A stretch of DNA of 64,000 nucleotides from JAJDUF01 sp965238265 (lineage in GTDB: Bacteria; Chloroflexota; UBA11872; UBA12225; JAJDUF01), in assembly GCA_965238265.1 (NCBI GenBank), contig OZ250185.1:2356001-2420000 (forward strand). Reading direction: 5' to 3'. Positions 53,679 through 62,781 of the stretch are shown piece after piece (within the stretch, counting starts at the first letter, position 1; each line of letters begins with the position of its first letter). A program made the position numbers and the translations under genes. The notes beneath the pieces are model-generated. The model saw only the letters and a list, made by a program, of their open reading frames with translations. It did no database searches and was not told the DNA's origin.

Positions 53679-54003
53679 CAACGGGAACATCCCTCCGTTA
53701 CTACCCAATATGGTCTTAGTCTGGCGCACAAGCAGAGCGGCCACCGAAACGCGACAGCGAGCACCGGTGCGAGGCGCAGGAGGAACCGCCGGCGAACGCG
53801 GTGAAAGCGCCCGGCCCAGCGACGGGCAGCGGTCCAGCACCCTACGTCAGTCCAGACGAAGTGGCCGGCCGCGAGTTGCAATAGCGGCCGGGCCGAGGAG
53901 TCTGGCCGCTCGCCCCACGGCGCCAGACGACCTACGCTGCGCTGCAAGCTCTCCACCGATGCGCTACCCTGCATCTGAGAGCATCAGCAGGCGGGCAGCA
54001 ACA

Positions 54004-54330
54004 ATGACCGGACCGAACGATCAGCACGCAGACCGTCGCCCGGCGAGCACGACGCGCGCTACTCCGTCGCGAGCTATCACTCCCGCTGGCGCCCAGGCCG
54101 TTGCCCGCCTGCACCGCAGCGTAGCGCGGCTCCACGGCATTGCCATCGGGATTTGGCTGCCTGTCGTTGCCACGACGAGCGCGCTCCTGTTGGCCGGCGT
54201 GGGTATCCCCACGTTCGTACCGGTCGGCAGCCTCATCATCGCCGCCATCCACGGCCTCTTCCTCGCGCTCCACCGCTGGCTCGCCCACCGCGCCCAAAGC
54301 AAAGCCGCCTCCGCGACACACGAGGAATAG
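54004..54330 (+). CDS. Small membrane protein
   Basis: 108 residues from the ATG at 54004. A charged N-terminus (ARLHRSVARLHG) precedes two membrane segments, IGIWLPVVATTSALLLAGV and VPVGSLIIAAIHGLFLAL, then HRWLAHRAQSK. Function unknown. Possible holin-like topology, but no lysis genes are near apart from the divergent amidase, so this is not claimed. Confidence 0.55.
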   Translation: MTGPNDQHADRRPASTTRATPSRAITPAGAQAVARLHRSVARLHGIAIGIWLPVVATTSALLLAGVGIPTFVPVGSLIIAAIHGLFLALHRWLAHRAQSKAASATHEE

Positions 54331-54555
54331 CCACCAGCATAGAAGGGGCCAGGGCACTGGCAGAAGCATCCGTGACATTTCTAGAGCACAGCCGAGGCAA
54401 CGCTACGAGACATAAAATGCTTGACCTAAGATTGTGCATGTCAATAAGCGGGATACTTGTCGGCTCACCCGGCCACCACGAGCGGCGTCCGTTGCCGGTT
54501 CCACCTCAACTGGTGACCCCGCCGAAAATGCTGTAAACAGCACTGGGAGATTCGT

Positions 54556-54969
54556 ATGGGCATGACGCAGGATCAATGGGATGAACGCACATTTGAATTG
54601 AGTAGACCCGATAGGAATTCAATAGCGAAAGACGATCTAGGCATATGGGCAGGTGTGGAAGAGTTCGTAGTTCTGTTTCCAGATAAGATGACGGAAAGTA
54701 CAGACGATGATACAGCATATGTATTACGACCCAAGAGGGCGTATGAAGTGATCTACTTATCTGCCTATAACGGTCGTAGACAGGACGTTTCTGTAGCGTG
54801 CAGTGTTCCAGTCAACCGTGAGACTAGGCCGAAAACAAAATATGCTAACTCAACTAGAATCATTATCAGCGCGTCTTCTCGAATTGAGCATTTTCCTATA
54901 CATTATGATGTACGTGCCAATAGTACTATATCTTACTCACGATTGGCGATGAAAGGCCGGGAGCAGTAA
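54556..54969 (+). CDS. Hypothetical protein in an AT-richer patch
   Basis: 137 residues, MGMTQDQWDERTFELSRPDR onward, with ELSRPDRNSIAKDDLGIWAG and YVLRPKRAYEVIYLSAYNGR. Base composition is visibly lower in GC, with A-rich codons rare elsewhere in the window, so recent transfer is likely. No motif recognised; soluble. Confidence 0.6.
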   Translation: MGMTQDQWDERTFELSRPDRNSIAKDDLGIWAGVEEFVVLFPDKMTESTDDDTAYVLRPKRAYEVIYLSAYNGRRQDVSVACSVPVNRETRPKTKYANSTRIIISASSRIEHFPIHYDVRANSTISYSRLAMKGREQ

Positions 54970-54977
54970 AGGTTGTT

Positions 54978-55121
54978 TTGCGTTGCTGGTACAAGTTAAA
55001 CCATTTCCGCCGGTTCTGGGCAGAAATACGCAGCAACCCAGCAGCATACGCGGCCGTGGTTGCTTCAGTCTTCACAGCCATCACCGCGATCACTCAAATA
55101 GCTGTTGTCTCTTGCGGATAA
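54978..55121 (+). CDS. Possible small single-span membrane protein
   Basis: A 47-residue frame from a TTG start after TAAAGG. It reads KLNHFRRFWAEIRSNPAAYA then AVVASVFTAITAITQIAVV, one membrane segment. Follows the previous gene by 8 bp and may form an operon with it. Confidence 0.3.
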   Translation: MRCWYKLNHFRRFWAEIRSNPAAYAAVVASVFTAITAITQIAVVSCG

Positions 55122-55129
55122 GACGAAAA

Positions 55130-55331
55130 CCTCGACCTCCTGGAAGGTCTCACTAGCGGCGGTGCGGACCTGATCTAGCTAGAACCGCCGCCAGACTACA
55201 ACCGCGAGTACACCGCACCTGTCAGCAGCCAGGCGGCCGTGAGCGAGTTCAAGGGTATCTGGACCCTCTCCAACCTGGACGTGGCGTTGCTGGGGTCGGT
55301 ATCGGACCAGCAGCCCGCGATCTATCAGTGA
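55130..55331 (+). pseudogene. Coding remnant
   Basis: A plus frame reads DLLEGLTSGGADLI, a TAG stop, then LEPPPDYNREYTAPVSSQAA and SEFKGIWTLSNLDVALLGSV to a TGA at 55329. The codon pattern looks coding but there is no start, and an internal stop; parent family not recognised. Confidence 0.35.
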
Positions 55332-55365
55332 CTCACGGCGTCCGGCCTAATAGGCCCGCGCCTGC

Positions 55366-57024
55366 TTAGACCGCAGCCGGTATTGCGGAACGAGTGCTCA
55401 GGAGTAGCCCGTATTCCAGGCTGTCGGCGAGGGCCTGCCAGCTGGCCTGGATGATATTGGTGTGGCTGCCCACCGTGCTCCACGTCTGGGGACCGTTCGT
55501 GCTCTCGATCAATACCCGTACCGTCGCCGCCGTGCCGGAGCCGGCATCAACGACGCGCACCTTGTAGTCGGTGAGGCGGATAGCGGCCAGTTGGGGATAA
55601 AACGACAGCAGCGCCTTACGCATCGCGTCGTCGAGTGCGTTCACCGGGCCGTTGCCGCGCCCGGCCGTGTGCTGCACCTCATCACCGACACGGATTTTGA
55701 CGGTGGCCTCGGCAATCACTTCTTCACGCCGCCGGTGCGTTTCGACCACGATGAGAAAGTCCTCCAGCTCGAACGGCGGCCGATACTCAGCCTGCCGCCG
55801 CCGCACGAGCAGGTCAAATGACGCCTCGGCGCCCTCAAACTGATACCCCTGGTGCTCTAGTTGCTTGACGCGCTCGACAATATCGCTCGCTTCCACACCG
55901 TCGGCCAGCTCAACTCCCAGCTGGTCCAGTTTGGTCGTGATGGCCTTCCGGCCGCTCAACTCCGAGATCAGAATACGCATATCGTTGCCGACCAGCGCCG
56001 GATCGCTGTGCTGGTAGCTTGTGCTGGACTTCATCATCCCGTCGGCGTGGTAGCCAGCCTTATGGGCGAACGCGCTATGGCCGACGTAGGGCAAGTACGG
56101 GTCCAAGGCGATATTGGCCAGCTCCGCCACGAACCGGGCGCTCTCGGTGAGCCAGGCCAACTGCTCTTTCGTGACGACGGGCACATCCATCTTGAGCACC
56201 AGGTTGGGGATAATCGAGCATAGGTTGGCATTACCACAGCGCTCCCCGTAGCCATTGATGGTGCCCTGGATATGGGTGGCCCCCGCCTGCACGGCAGCCA
56301 AGGAGTTGGCCACCGCAAGCTCGGCATCGTTATGGGCGTGAATACCGAACGTGCCGGTGTAGTCGGGCTGGCCCGCTGGGTCGGCACCACCTTTGCCCGC
56401 CTCGGACTGTGCCGTTCCAGCGGGGCACACTCCTTCGATGGCTTGGCGCACTATCGCAGCGATGTCATCGGTGAGCATGCCGCCATTCGTGTCACACAGC
56501 ACGAGGCATTCTGCGCCCGCCGCTGCTGCTGTGCGTAGGCAGGCCCGCGCATACGCCGCGTTCTCCCGCCAGCCATCGAAGAAGTGCTCCGCGTCGTAGA
56601 AGACCCGCCGGCCGTGGGCACGCAGGAACCGGATCGAGTCCGCGATCATCGCCAGGTTCTCGTCGAGCGTCGTGCCCAACACCTGGCGCACGTGGCGCTC
56701 CGAGTTCTTGCAGACCAGCGTGCAGACGGCCGCCTCCGTATCCAGGAGCGCCTGCAAGTTGGGGTCGTCCTCGGCCCGGTTGGTCTTGTAGCGCGTGCTC
56801 CCGAAGGCCGTGATAGTCGCGTGCTGCCAGGTCATCGCGCGCACGCGCGCAAAGAACTCTTGGTCCCGAGGGTTGGAGCCGGGATACCCGCCTTCGATGT
56901 AGTGGATACCGAGCTGATCGAGGCGCTGGGCGATCTTGAGCTTGTCTTCCAGCGATAGCGTCAGCCCCTCACGCTGCACGCCGTCGCGCAGCGTCGTATC
57001 GTACAGCACTACTTCATTGGTCAT
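55366..57024 (-). CDS. cimA: Citramalate synthase-type acyltransferase (LeuA/CimA family)
   Basis: 552 residues from the ATG at 57024; an ATG at 57048 with GGAAGGA upstream is the alternative. DRE-TIM barrel: EVVLYDTTLRDGVQREGLTL, IEGGYPGSNPRDQEFF, GIHAHNDAELAVANSLAAVQ and INGYGERCGNANLCSI, then a LeuA dimer/regulatory domain (GPVNALDDAMRKAL). The GGYPGSNP form fits the CimA class, which makes citramalate from pyruvate and acetyl-CoA for isoleucine. An extra loop near residues 215-240 is unusual. Last gene of the branched-chain cluster. Confidence 0.88.
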   Translation of the reverse strand: MTNEVVLYDTTLRDGVQREGLTLSLEDKLKIAQRLDQLGIHYIEGGYPGSNPRDQEFFARVRAMTWQHATITAFGSTRYKTNRAEDDPNLQALLDTEAAVCTLVCKNSERHVRQVLGTTLDENLAMIADSIRFLRAHGRRVFYDAEHFFDGWRENAAYARACLRTAAAAGAECLVLCDTNGGMLTDDIAAIVRQAIEGVCPAGTAQSEAGKGGADPAGQPDYTGTFGIHAHNDAELAVANSLAAVQAGATHIQGTINGYGERCGNANLCSIIPNLVLKMDVPVVTKEQLAWLTESARFVAELANIALDPYLPYVGHSAFAHKAGYHADGMMKSSTSYQHSDPALVGNDMRILISELSGRKAITTKLDQLGVELADGVEASDIVERVKQLEHQGYQFEGAEASFDLLVRRRQAEYRPPFELEDFLIVVETHRRREEVIAEATVKIRVGDEVQHTAGRGNGPVNALDDAMRKALLSFYPQLAAIRLTDYKVRVVDAGSGTAATVRVLIESTNGPQTWSTVGSHTNIIQASWQALADSLEYGLLLSTRSAIPAAV

Positions 57025-57031
57025 AGGGCCA

Positions 57032-57277
57032 TCATGCCTCTCCACCATAGATAGCATCCTTCCAGCCATCAGGAACCCGGCCCTCCAGCTCTGGGAGCGG
57101 CGGCATACGCCCTAACTCCTCGGCTGCCTGGAGCCACTCCCGCATGACGACCTCAAGGTTGGCGAGTGCTTCTTGGCGTGTCTGCCCATCGGCAGCACAG
57201 CCCGGCAGTGCCGGAACCTCAGCGATGAACGCCTCGTCTTCATCGCTCCAATAGATGACAACTCTATACCTAGACAT
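57032..57277 (-). CDS. HicB-like (UPF0150) protein
   Basis: 81 residues from the ATG at 57277. MSRYRVVIYWSDEDEAFIAE, VPALPGCAADGQTRQEALAN and LEVVMREWLQAAEE match HicB-type antitoxins with the partial RNase H fold. No HicA toxin gene adjoins. It sits inside the amino-acid cluster, ending only 8 bp before cimA, so it is probably co-transcribed. Confidence 0.88.
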   Translation of the reverse strand: MSRYRVVIYWSDEDEAFIAEVPALPGCAADGQTRQEALANLEVVMREWLQAAEELGRMPPLPELEGRVPDGWKDAIYGGEA

Positions 57278-57329
57278 ATGCACTACCAACGGGGATTAGT
57301 CCTTTGACACCGGGTACACAATGAGGCCC

Positions 57330-57962
57330 CTACTCTGCCGTGGGCAGCAATGGCGTCGTGACCGGCAGGCTGGCGAAGCGGCGCTGCTCGTAGGCGGTGA
57401 CCGCGGCTTCGTGCTGGAGAGTCAGGCCGATGTCGTCGAGGCCCTCGAGCAGGCAGTGACGCCGAAACGGGTCCACCTCGAACGAGGCGATGTCGCCCTC
57501 TTCCGCATCGGCGATGACACACCGCTCCAGATCAACCGTCAGCCGGTAGCCGGGCCGCTCGGTCGCCCGCGCCATCAGGTCATTGACAACCTCTTCCGGC
57601 AGGGTGACGGGCAGGATGCCGTTCTTGAAGCAGTTGCTATAGAAGATGTCGGCATACGAGGGCGCGATGATGGCGCGAAACCCGTAGTCGTCCAAGGCCC
57701 AGGGCGCGTGCTCTCGTGAAGAGCCGCTGCCAAAGTTGCGGCCGGCGAGGAGGATCGTCGCGTCCTCGTACCCCGGTCTATTCAGCTCGAAGTCCGGGTC
57801 GAGCGAGCCATCCGGGCGGAAGCGCCAATCATTGAACAAGAACTGCCCAAAACCGGTCCGCTCGATGCGCTTGAGAAACTGCTTCGGAATGATCTGGTCC
57901 GTATCTACGTTGGGCCGATCCAGGGGGACGACGACGCCGGTTTCACGCTCGAATGGCTGCAT
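57330..57962 (-). CDS. leuD: 3-isopropylmalate dehydratase small subunit
   Basis: 210 residues. PLDRPNVDTDQIIPKQFLKR and LLAGRNFGSGSSREHAPWAL are the swivel-domain hallmarks. Pairs with LeuC to isomerise isopropylmalate; may also serve citraconate/citramalate since cimA is in the same cluster. 45 bp downstream of leuC. Confidence 0.96.
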   Translation of the reverse strand: MQPFERETGVVVPLDRPNVDTDQIIPKQFLKRIERTGFGQFLFNDWRFRPDGSLDPDFELNRPGYEDATILLAGRNFGSGSSREHAPWALDDYGFRAIIAPSYADIFYSNCFKNGILPVTLPEEVVNDLMARATERPGYRLTVDLERCVIADAEEGDIASFEVDPFRRHCLLEGLDDIGLTLQHEAAVTAYEQRRFASLPVTTPLLPTAE

Positions 57963-58007
57963 GGCCGCTTACGCATCCTTTTCTATCGCGCCGCCCAGAG
58001 CGGCCAG

Positions 58008-59417
58008 CTACTCCCACGCTCGAATATCAACGAAATGTCCGGTTGTGGCTGCCGCTGCGGCCATCTCCGGGCTGACGAGATGAGTACGGCCGCCCTTGCC
58101 CTGACGCCCCTCGAAGTTGCGGTTCGAGGTCGAGGCGCAGCGCTCTCCCGGCGCGAGAATGTCAGGGTTCATGCCCAAGCACATCGAGCAGCCCGCATCG
58201 CGCCATTCGAAGCCGGCCGCCTCGAAGATCGCGTCAAGCCCTTCCGCCTCCGCCTGCCACTTGACGACGCCGGAACCGGGCACCACCATCGCCCGCACCC
58301 CGTCATGCACCCGCCGCCCGCGGACCATGCGCGCGGCAGCCCGCAAGTCTTCGAGGCGTGCATTGGTACAGGAGCCGATGAACACCCGGTCAATGGCGAT
58401 GTCTTGGATAGCCGTGCCCGGAGTCAGCGCCATGTACTCCAGCGCGCGCTCGACGGCCCGCCGGTCGGCGTCGGCCGCGAACGCCCCCGGGTCAGGCACA
58501 CAGCCCGTCACCGGCACGACCATGCCGGGGTTGGTCCCCCAGGTAACGTGCGGCGCTAGGGCGCCCGCATCGAGCTGCACCGTCTTGTCGTAGGACGCCG
58601 CCGGATCAGTGGGCAGGGTACGCCAGCGCGCCACGGCCTCGTGGAAGTCCCGGCCTTGCGGCGCATGGGGACGCCCCTCCAGATAGGCAAAGGTGGTGTC
58701 GTCCGGGGCAACCATGCCGGCCCGCCCTCCGGCTTCGATGGACATGTTGCAGATCGTCATCCGCGCCTCCATCGAGAGCGAGCGGATCGTCGAGCCGGTG
58801 TATTCGATGGCGTAGCCGGTCGCGCCGTCGGTGCCGATCTCGCCGATGGTGGCGAGGATCACGTCTTTCGCGGTGACTCCCAACGGCAACTCACCCTCAG
58901 TGCATACTTCGAGGGTCTGCGGCCGGGTCTGTTGGAGGCACTGCGTCGCTAAGACGTGCTCCAACTCGGAGGTGCCAATCCCGAATGCCAGGTTGCCGAA
59001 CGCGCCGTGCGTAGAGGTATGACTATCGCCGCAGACGACGGTCATGCCCGGCTGCGTAAGGCCAAGCTCCGGGCCAATGATGTGGACAATCCCCTGCTGG
59101 CGGTCCTGAAGATCGTAGAGCGGGATGTCAAACTCACGGCAGTTCTCACGCAGCGTCTCGACCTGCTGGGCCGAGATGGGATCGGCAATCGGCAGGTGGC
59201 GGTCAGTCGTCGGGACGTTATGGTCCAACGTGGCCAGCGTGAGGTCCGGGCGACGCACGCGCCGACCGGTCAACCGCAGCCCCTCGAAGGCTTGGGCCGA
59301 CGTCACCTCATGGATCAGATGGAGGTCTATGTAGAGGATCGCCGGCTCGCCCGGCGCCTCGTGGACAACGTGACTGTCCCAGAGCTTGGCAAAGAGCGTG
59401 CGTGGTTTGGTACTCAT
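58008..59417 (-). CDS. leuC: 3-isopropylmalate dehydratase large subunit
   Basis: 469 residues. Aconitase fold with the 4Fe-4S ligands in VFIGSCTNARLEDLRAAARM and GCSMCLGMNPDILAPGERCA, and VVCGDSHTSTHGAFGNLAFG. ATG at 59417 starts 4 bp after the leuA stop, so the two are coupled. Confidence 0.97.
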   Translation of the reverse strand: MSTKPRTLFAKLWDSHVVHEAPGEPAILYIDLHLIHEVTSAQAFEGLRLTGRRVRRPDLTLATLDHNVPTTDRHLPIADPISAQQVETLRENCREFDIPLYDLQDRQQGIVHIIGPELGLTQPGMTVVCGDSHTSTHGAFGNLAFGIGTSELEHVLATQCLQQTRPQTLEVCTEGELPLGVTAKDVILATIGEIGTDGATGYAIEYTGSTIRSLSMEARMTICNMSIEAGGRAGMVAPDDTTFAYLEGRPHAPQGRDFHEAVARWRTLPTDPAASYDKTVQLDAGALAPHVTWGTNPGMVVPVTGCVPDPGAFAADADRRAVERALEYMALTPGTAIQDIAIDRVFIGSCTNARLEDLRAAARMVRGRRVHDGVRAMVVPGSGVVKWQAEAEGLDAIFEAAGFEWRDAGCSMCLGMNPDILAPGERCASTSNRNFEGRQGKGGRTHLVSPEMAAAAATTGHFVDIRAWE

Positions 59418-59421
59418 GGCG

Positions 59422-61080
59422 TCATACGGCCACTGACCGCTCGGCGGCCGGCTCCACCTCCGCTTTCATCGGATTATGTAGACCAAGCGTGTCAACGGTC
59501 CCGTTGTGGTCCCCATTGTGGCGGGCTAAGACCTTATTCACGGCGTTGAGGTAGGCCGCTGCGCTGGCCACCACAATATCGGTGCTCGTACCGCGGCCGA
59601 TAAAGGTGTGCCCCTCGGCCGCGATGCGCAAGCTCACCTCGCCCTGCGCTTCTACCCCCGGTGTGATCGCCTGCAACGTGTACTCCGTAAGTCGCGCTTC
59701 CACGCCGGTGATCCGGGAGATCGCGCGCACCACGGCATCCACCGGACCATCGCCAATGGCGGCGTCTTCGAGCATCTCGTCATCCGTGCCGACGCCGACG
59801 CCAGCACCGCCGTTTGCGGTCCCCAATTCGGCGTCGCTGGCACGGCGGAGCTGCACCGTAGCGGTCGGCACGCTGTCGTTCCCCGTGACGACCTGGACGC
59901 GATCCAGCTTATACATCTCCGGTGTACGGACCATGTGCTGGCTGACGATGGCCTCCAGGTCACCGTCGGAGACATCCTTCTTCTTATCCGCCAGCTCCTT
60001 GAACGCAGCGAAGACCAGGGCAAAGTCGTCACTGTCAAGCTCAAAGCCTAGCTCCACGAGCCTCGACCGTACTGCGTGCCGGCCGGAGGTCTTACCCAGG
60101 ACCAGCCGACTATCGTTGCGACCGATGCTCTCCGGCGTCATGATTTCGTAGGTCGTGCGCTCCTTGAGCATCCCGTCCTGGTGCAATCCGCTGGAGTGGG
60201 CAAACGCATTGGCCCCCACAATGGCCTTATTGGGCTGCACGACGAAGCCCATATACTGGCTGACCATGCGGCTCGCCCGCCAGATCTGCTCGGTGTTGAT
60301 GTTCGTCGTCGCCTGGTAGTAGTCCTGGCGCGTACGCAGCGCCATGACGATCTCCTCAAGCGAGGCATTGCCGGCCCGCTCGCCGACGCCGTTGATCGTA
60401 CACTCGATCTGCTCCGCACCCTCGTTCACCGCTGCCAGCGAGAGCGCCGTCGCCATCCCCAGGTCGTTGTGACAGTGGACGGAGACCACCACGTTCTCCA
60501 CCCCCGGCACGTGCTCCATCACATAGCGCACCAGGTCGGCGAACTGCGGCGGCTGGTGGTACCCAAGCGTATCGGGCACATTGATCACCGTCGCGCCGGC
60601 GGCGACAGCGGCGCTGAATACCTCGCAGAGGAAGTCAGGATCGCTGCGAGTCGCGTCCATCGCCGAGAACTCCACGTCGGACAAGAAGCGCTTACAGTAG
60701 GCCGTGGAGTCGCGGGCAATCTCGATGACCTGCTCGCGCGACATGTGCAACTGGTTCTCCAGATGGTTGTCCGAGGTGGAGATCACGATGTGCAATCGGG
60801 GCGCCACCGCATCCTTCAGTGCCCGGTAGGTCGTCTCGATCTGGTCTTCCTTGAACCCGGAGAGCGCCGCTACCTGGCAGTCCTTCAGCTCACGGGCCAT
60901 CATCTCCACCGCCTGAAAGTCGCCCGGTGAGGTCGCCGGGAAGCCGGCCTCGATGATGTCCACGCCGAGCCGCTGCAGCTGGCGGCCCAATTCCATCTTC
61001 TCCGGGAGGGTGAGCGAGCCGCCGGCAGCCTGTTCGCCGTCGCGCAGCGTCGTATCGAAAATTCGTATTTGTCGCATCAT
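59422..61080 (-). CDS. leuA: 2-isopropylmalate synthase
   Basis: 552 residues; start at the tandem ATG 61080/61077 behind AAAGGAG. RIFDTTLRDGEQAAGGSLTL, SVHCHNDLGMATALSLAAVN and CTINGVGERAGNASLEEIVM are the catalytic barrel motifs; the C-terminal LeuA_dimer domain (leucine feedback) begins near residue 390. Condenses acetyl-CoA with 2-oxoisovalerate, the first leucine-specific step. Confidence 0.96.
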   Translation of the reverse strand: MMRQIRIFDTTLRDGEQAAGGSLTLPEKMELGRQLQRLGVDIIEAGFPATSPGDFQAVEMMARELKDCQVAALSGFKEDQIETTYRALKDAVAPRLHIVISTSDNHLENQLHMSREQVIEIARDSTAYCKRFLSDVEFSAMDATRSDPDFLCEVFSAAVAAGATVINVPDTLGYHQPPQFADLVRYVMEHVPGVENVVVSVHCHNDLGMATALSLAAVNEGAEQIECTINGVGERAGNASLEEIVMALRTRQDYYQATTNINTEQIWRASRMVSQYMGFVVQPNKAIVGANAFAHSSGLHQDGMLKERTTYEIMTPESIGRNDSRLVLGKTSGRHAVRSRLVELGFELDSDDFALVFAAFKELADKKKDVSDGDLEAIVSQHMVRTPEMYKLDRVQVVTGNDSVPTATVQLRRASDAELGTANGGAGVGVGTDDEMLEDAAIGDGPVDAVVRAISRITGVEARLTEYTLQAITPGVEAQGEVSLRIAAEGHTFIGRGTSTDIVVASAAAYLNAVNKVLARHNGDHNGTVDTLGLHNPMKAEVEPAAERSVAV

Positions 61081-61092
61081 CACCACTCCTTT

Positions 61093-61112
61093 CAGTGGCT
61101 AGTGGCCAGTGG
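61093..61112. repeat. Dispersed repeat family C copy
   Basis: CAGTGGCTAGTGGCCAGTGG between ilvC and leuA. Confidence 0.55.
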
Positions 61113-61177
61113 GCCGTGGGGTTGGGCCGGGGAGCCTACCCGCTCCGGCCACGGCCCACGGATCACTGACCGGCCGG

Positions 61178-62173
61178 CTATTTCGCCTCTAGGCCGTGCA
61201 TCATGGCCCGTAGCTCTTTGCCCACCTGCTCGATCGGATGGGACGCCTCGCGCTGGCGCGTCGCCAGGAATGACGACCGCCCGGCTTGGTTCTCCAGAAT
61301 CCACTGGCTGGCAAACTTGCCGGTCTGGATGTCCTCCAAGACTCCGCGCATCTTCTCGCGCACGTGCTCATCAATGACCCGCGGGCCGGAGATGTAATCG
61401 CCGTATTCCGCCGTATCGCTCACCGAATAGCGCATATAGCTCAAGCCACCCTGGTAGAACAGGTCCACGATCAGCTTCAGCTCGTGCAGCGTCTCGAAAT
61501 AGGCCGACTCCGGCTGATAGCCGGCCTCGACCATCGTCTCGTAGGCTGCCTTGATGAGCGCCGAGACCCCGCCACAGAGCAGCACCTGCTCACCGAAGAG
61601 GTCCGTCTCGGTCTCTTCTTGGAAGGTCGTCTCCAGTACCCCGGCGCGAGTGGCCCCGATGCCCTTGGCGTAGGCGAGACCGTTGTCATGCGCCTGGCCG
61701 CTCGCATCTTGCCCCACGGCCAACAGCGCCGGCACGCCGCCACCTTCAACGTAGACCTCCCGCACGCGGTGGCCCGGCCCCTTGGGCGCCACCATGCTCA
61801 CGTCCACAAAGGGCGGCGGGACGATCTGGTTGTAGTGGATGTTGAAACCGTGTGCCCACATGAGCGTCTGCCCCTCGCGCACGTGGGGCGCGACCTCCTC
61901 GCGATAGAGGTCGCCTTGGATATGATCCGGGACCACGAACATCACGAAATCAGCGTCCCGCACGGCGTCAGCGACATCGGCAACGGCGAGGCCCGCTTCC
62001 TGCGCCGTTTCGCGCGACCGACTCCCCGCGTACAACCCGACGATCACCTCTACGCCGCTGTCCTTCAGGTTGAGGCTGTGGGCGTGGCCCTGACTGCCGT
62101 AGCCCAGCACCGCTACGCGCTTCCCGGCCAGGCGACCCAGATCAGCATCGCCGTCGTAGTAAATCCGTGCCAT
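61178..62173 (-). CDS. ilvC: Ketol-acid reductoisomerase
   Basis: 331 residues from the ATG at 62173; class I length. Rossmann loop GKRVAVLGYGSQGHAHSLNL, MVAPKGPGHRVREVYVEGGG, and the C-terminal knotted domain with DLFGEQVLLCGGVSALIKAA and SDTAEYGDYISGPRVID. Converts acetolactate to the dihydroxy acid with NADPH and magnesium. AGGAGAG lies upstream. A large hairpin separates it from ilvN. Confidence 0.97.
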   Translation of the reverse strand: MARIYYDGDADLGRLAGKRVAVLGYGSQGHAHSLNLKDSGVEVIVGLYAGSRSRETAQEAGLAVADVADAVRDADFVMFVVPDHIQGDLYREEVAPHVREGQTLMWAHGFNIHYNQIVPPPFVDVSMVAPKGPGHRVREVYVEGGGVPALLAVGQDASGQAHDNGLAYAKGIGATRAGVLETTFQEETETDLFGEQVLLCGGVSALIKAAYETMVEAGYQPESAYFETLHELKLIVDLFYQGGLSYMRYSVSDTAEYGDYISGPRVIDEHVREKMRGVLEDIQTGKFASQWILENQAGRSSFLATRQREASHPIEQVGKELRAMMHGLEAK

Positions 62174-62188
62174 ACCTACTCTCCTTAC

Positions 62189-62242
62189 ACCTAACCCCCG
62201 GCCCCTTCCCTCCACCTCCAGGGAAGGGGCCGGGGGTTAGGT
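62189..62242. repeat. Perfect 23-bp inverted repeat between ilvN and ilvC
   Basis: Arms at 62189-62211 and 62220-62242 are exact reverse complements (start ACCTAACCCCCGGCCCC), loop CCACCTCC. It is two family A units head to head. It could act as an attenuating or stabilising hairpin in the ilv transcript. Confidence 0.9.
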
Positions 62243-62255
62243 CGAAATCATACCT

Positions 62256-62759
62256 CTACGCGCTACCATTGACGCGGACGGCACCGGAGCCACGGGTCAT
62301 ACTAATCCGGCCGGTCCGCACCATCTCCTTCAGGCCAAACGGTCGCAGCAACCCGACGATAGAGTCGAGCTTCTCCGACTCGCCCGTCACCTCGACCGTG
62401 AGCGAATCGCGCCCCAAATCCACGATCCGTGCGCGGAAGATGTCAACGATCTGGGCGATCTCGGCGCGTGTGGAAGCACTGGCACTCACCTTAATCAAGG
62501 CCAGCTCGCGGTCCACGGTGCGGTCAGTTGTGACATCCGATACCTTGAGGACATTGATCAGCTTGTAGAGCTGCTTCGTCACCTGGTCAACCTTGGTATC
62601 GGCAGCGTTGACCACAATCGTCATCCGAGACGTTTTGGGCGTGTCGGTGTGGCCGACGGTGAGGCTCTCGATGTTGAAGCCGCGCCGCGAAAACAGGTTC
62701 GCAACGCGCTGCAAGACTCCGGGCTGGTTCTCCACGAGGGCCACAAGTGTGTGCTGCAT
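62256..62759 (-). CDS. ilvN: Acetolactate synthase small (regulatory) subunit
   Basis: 167 residues from the ATG at 62759 with GGGAGAT upstream. N-terminal ACT domain TLVALVENQPGVLQRVANLF and SRRGFNIESLTVGHTD, the valine-binding region, then the C-terminal domain. Regulates IlvB. 22 bp downstream of ilvB. Confidence 0.96.
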   Translation of the reverse strand: MQHTLVALVENQPGVLQRVANLFSRRGFNIESLTVGHTDTPKTSRMTIVVNAADTKVDQVTKQLYKLINVLKVSDVTTDRTVDRELALIKVSASASTRAEIAQIVDIFRARIVDLGRDSLTVEVTGESEKLDSIVGLLRPFGLKEMVRTGRISMTRGSGAVRVNGSA

Positions 62760-62781
62760 CTCCCTTTGCCTCCGTCGCGGG

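Noticed and set aside
53678..54330. Amidase plus small membrane protein as a phage lysis cassette
   Set aside because: The amidase has a signal peptide and wall-binding repeats, and the genes are divergent; this fits host wall turnover.
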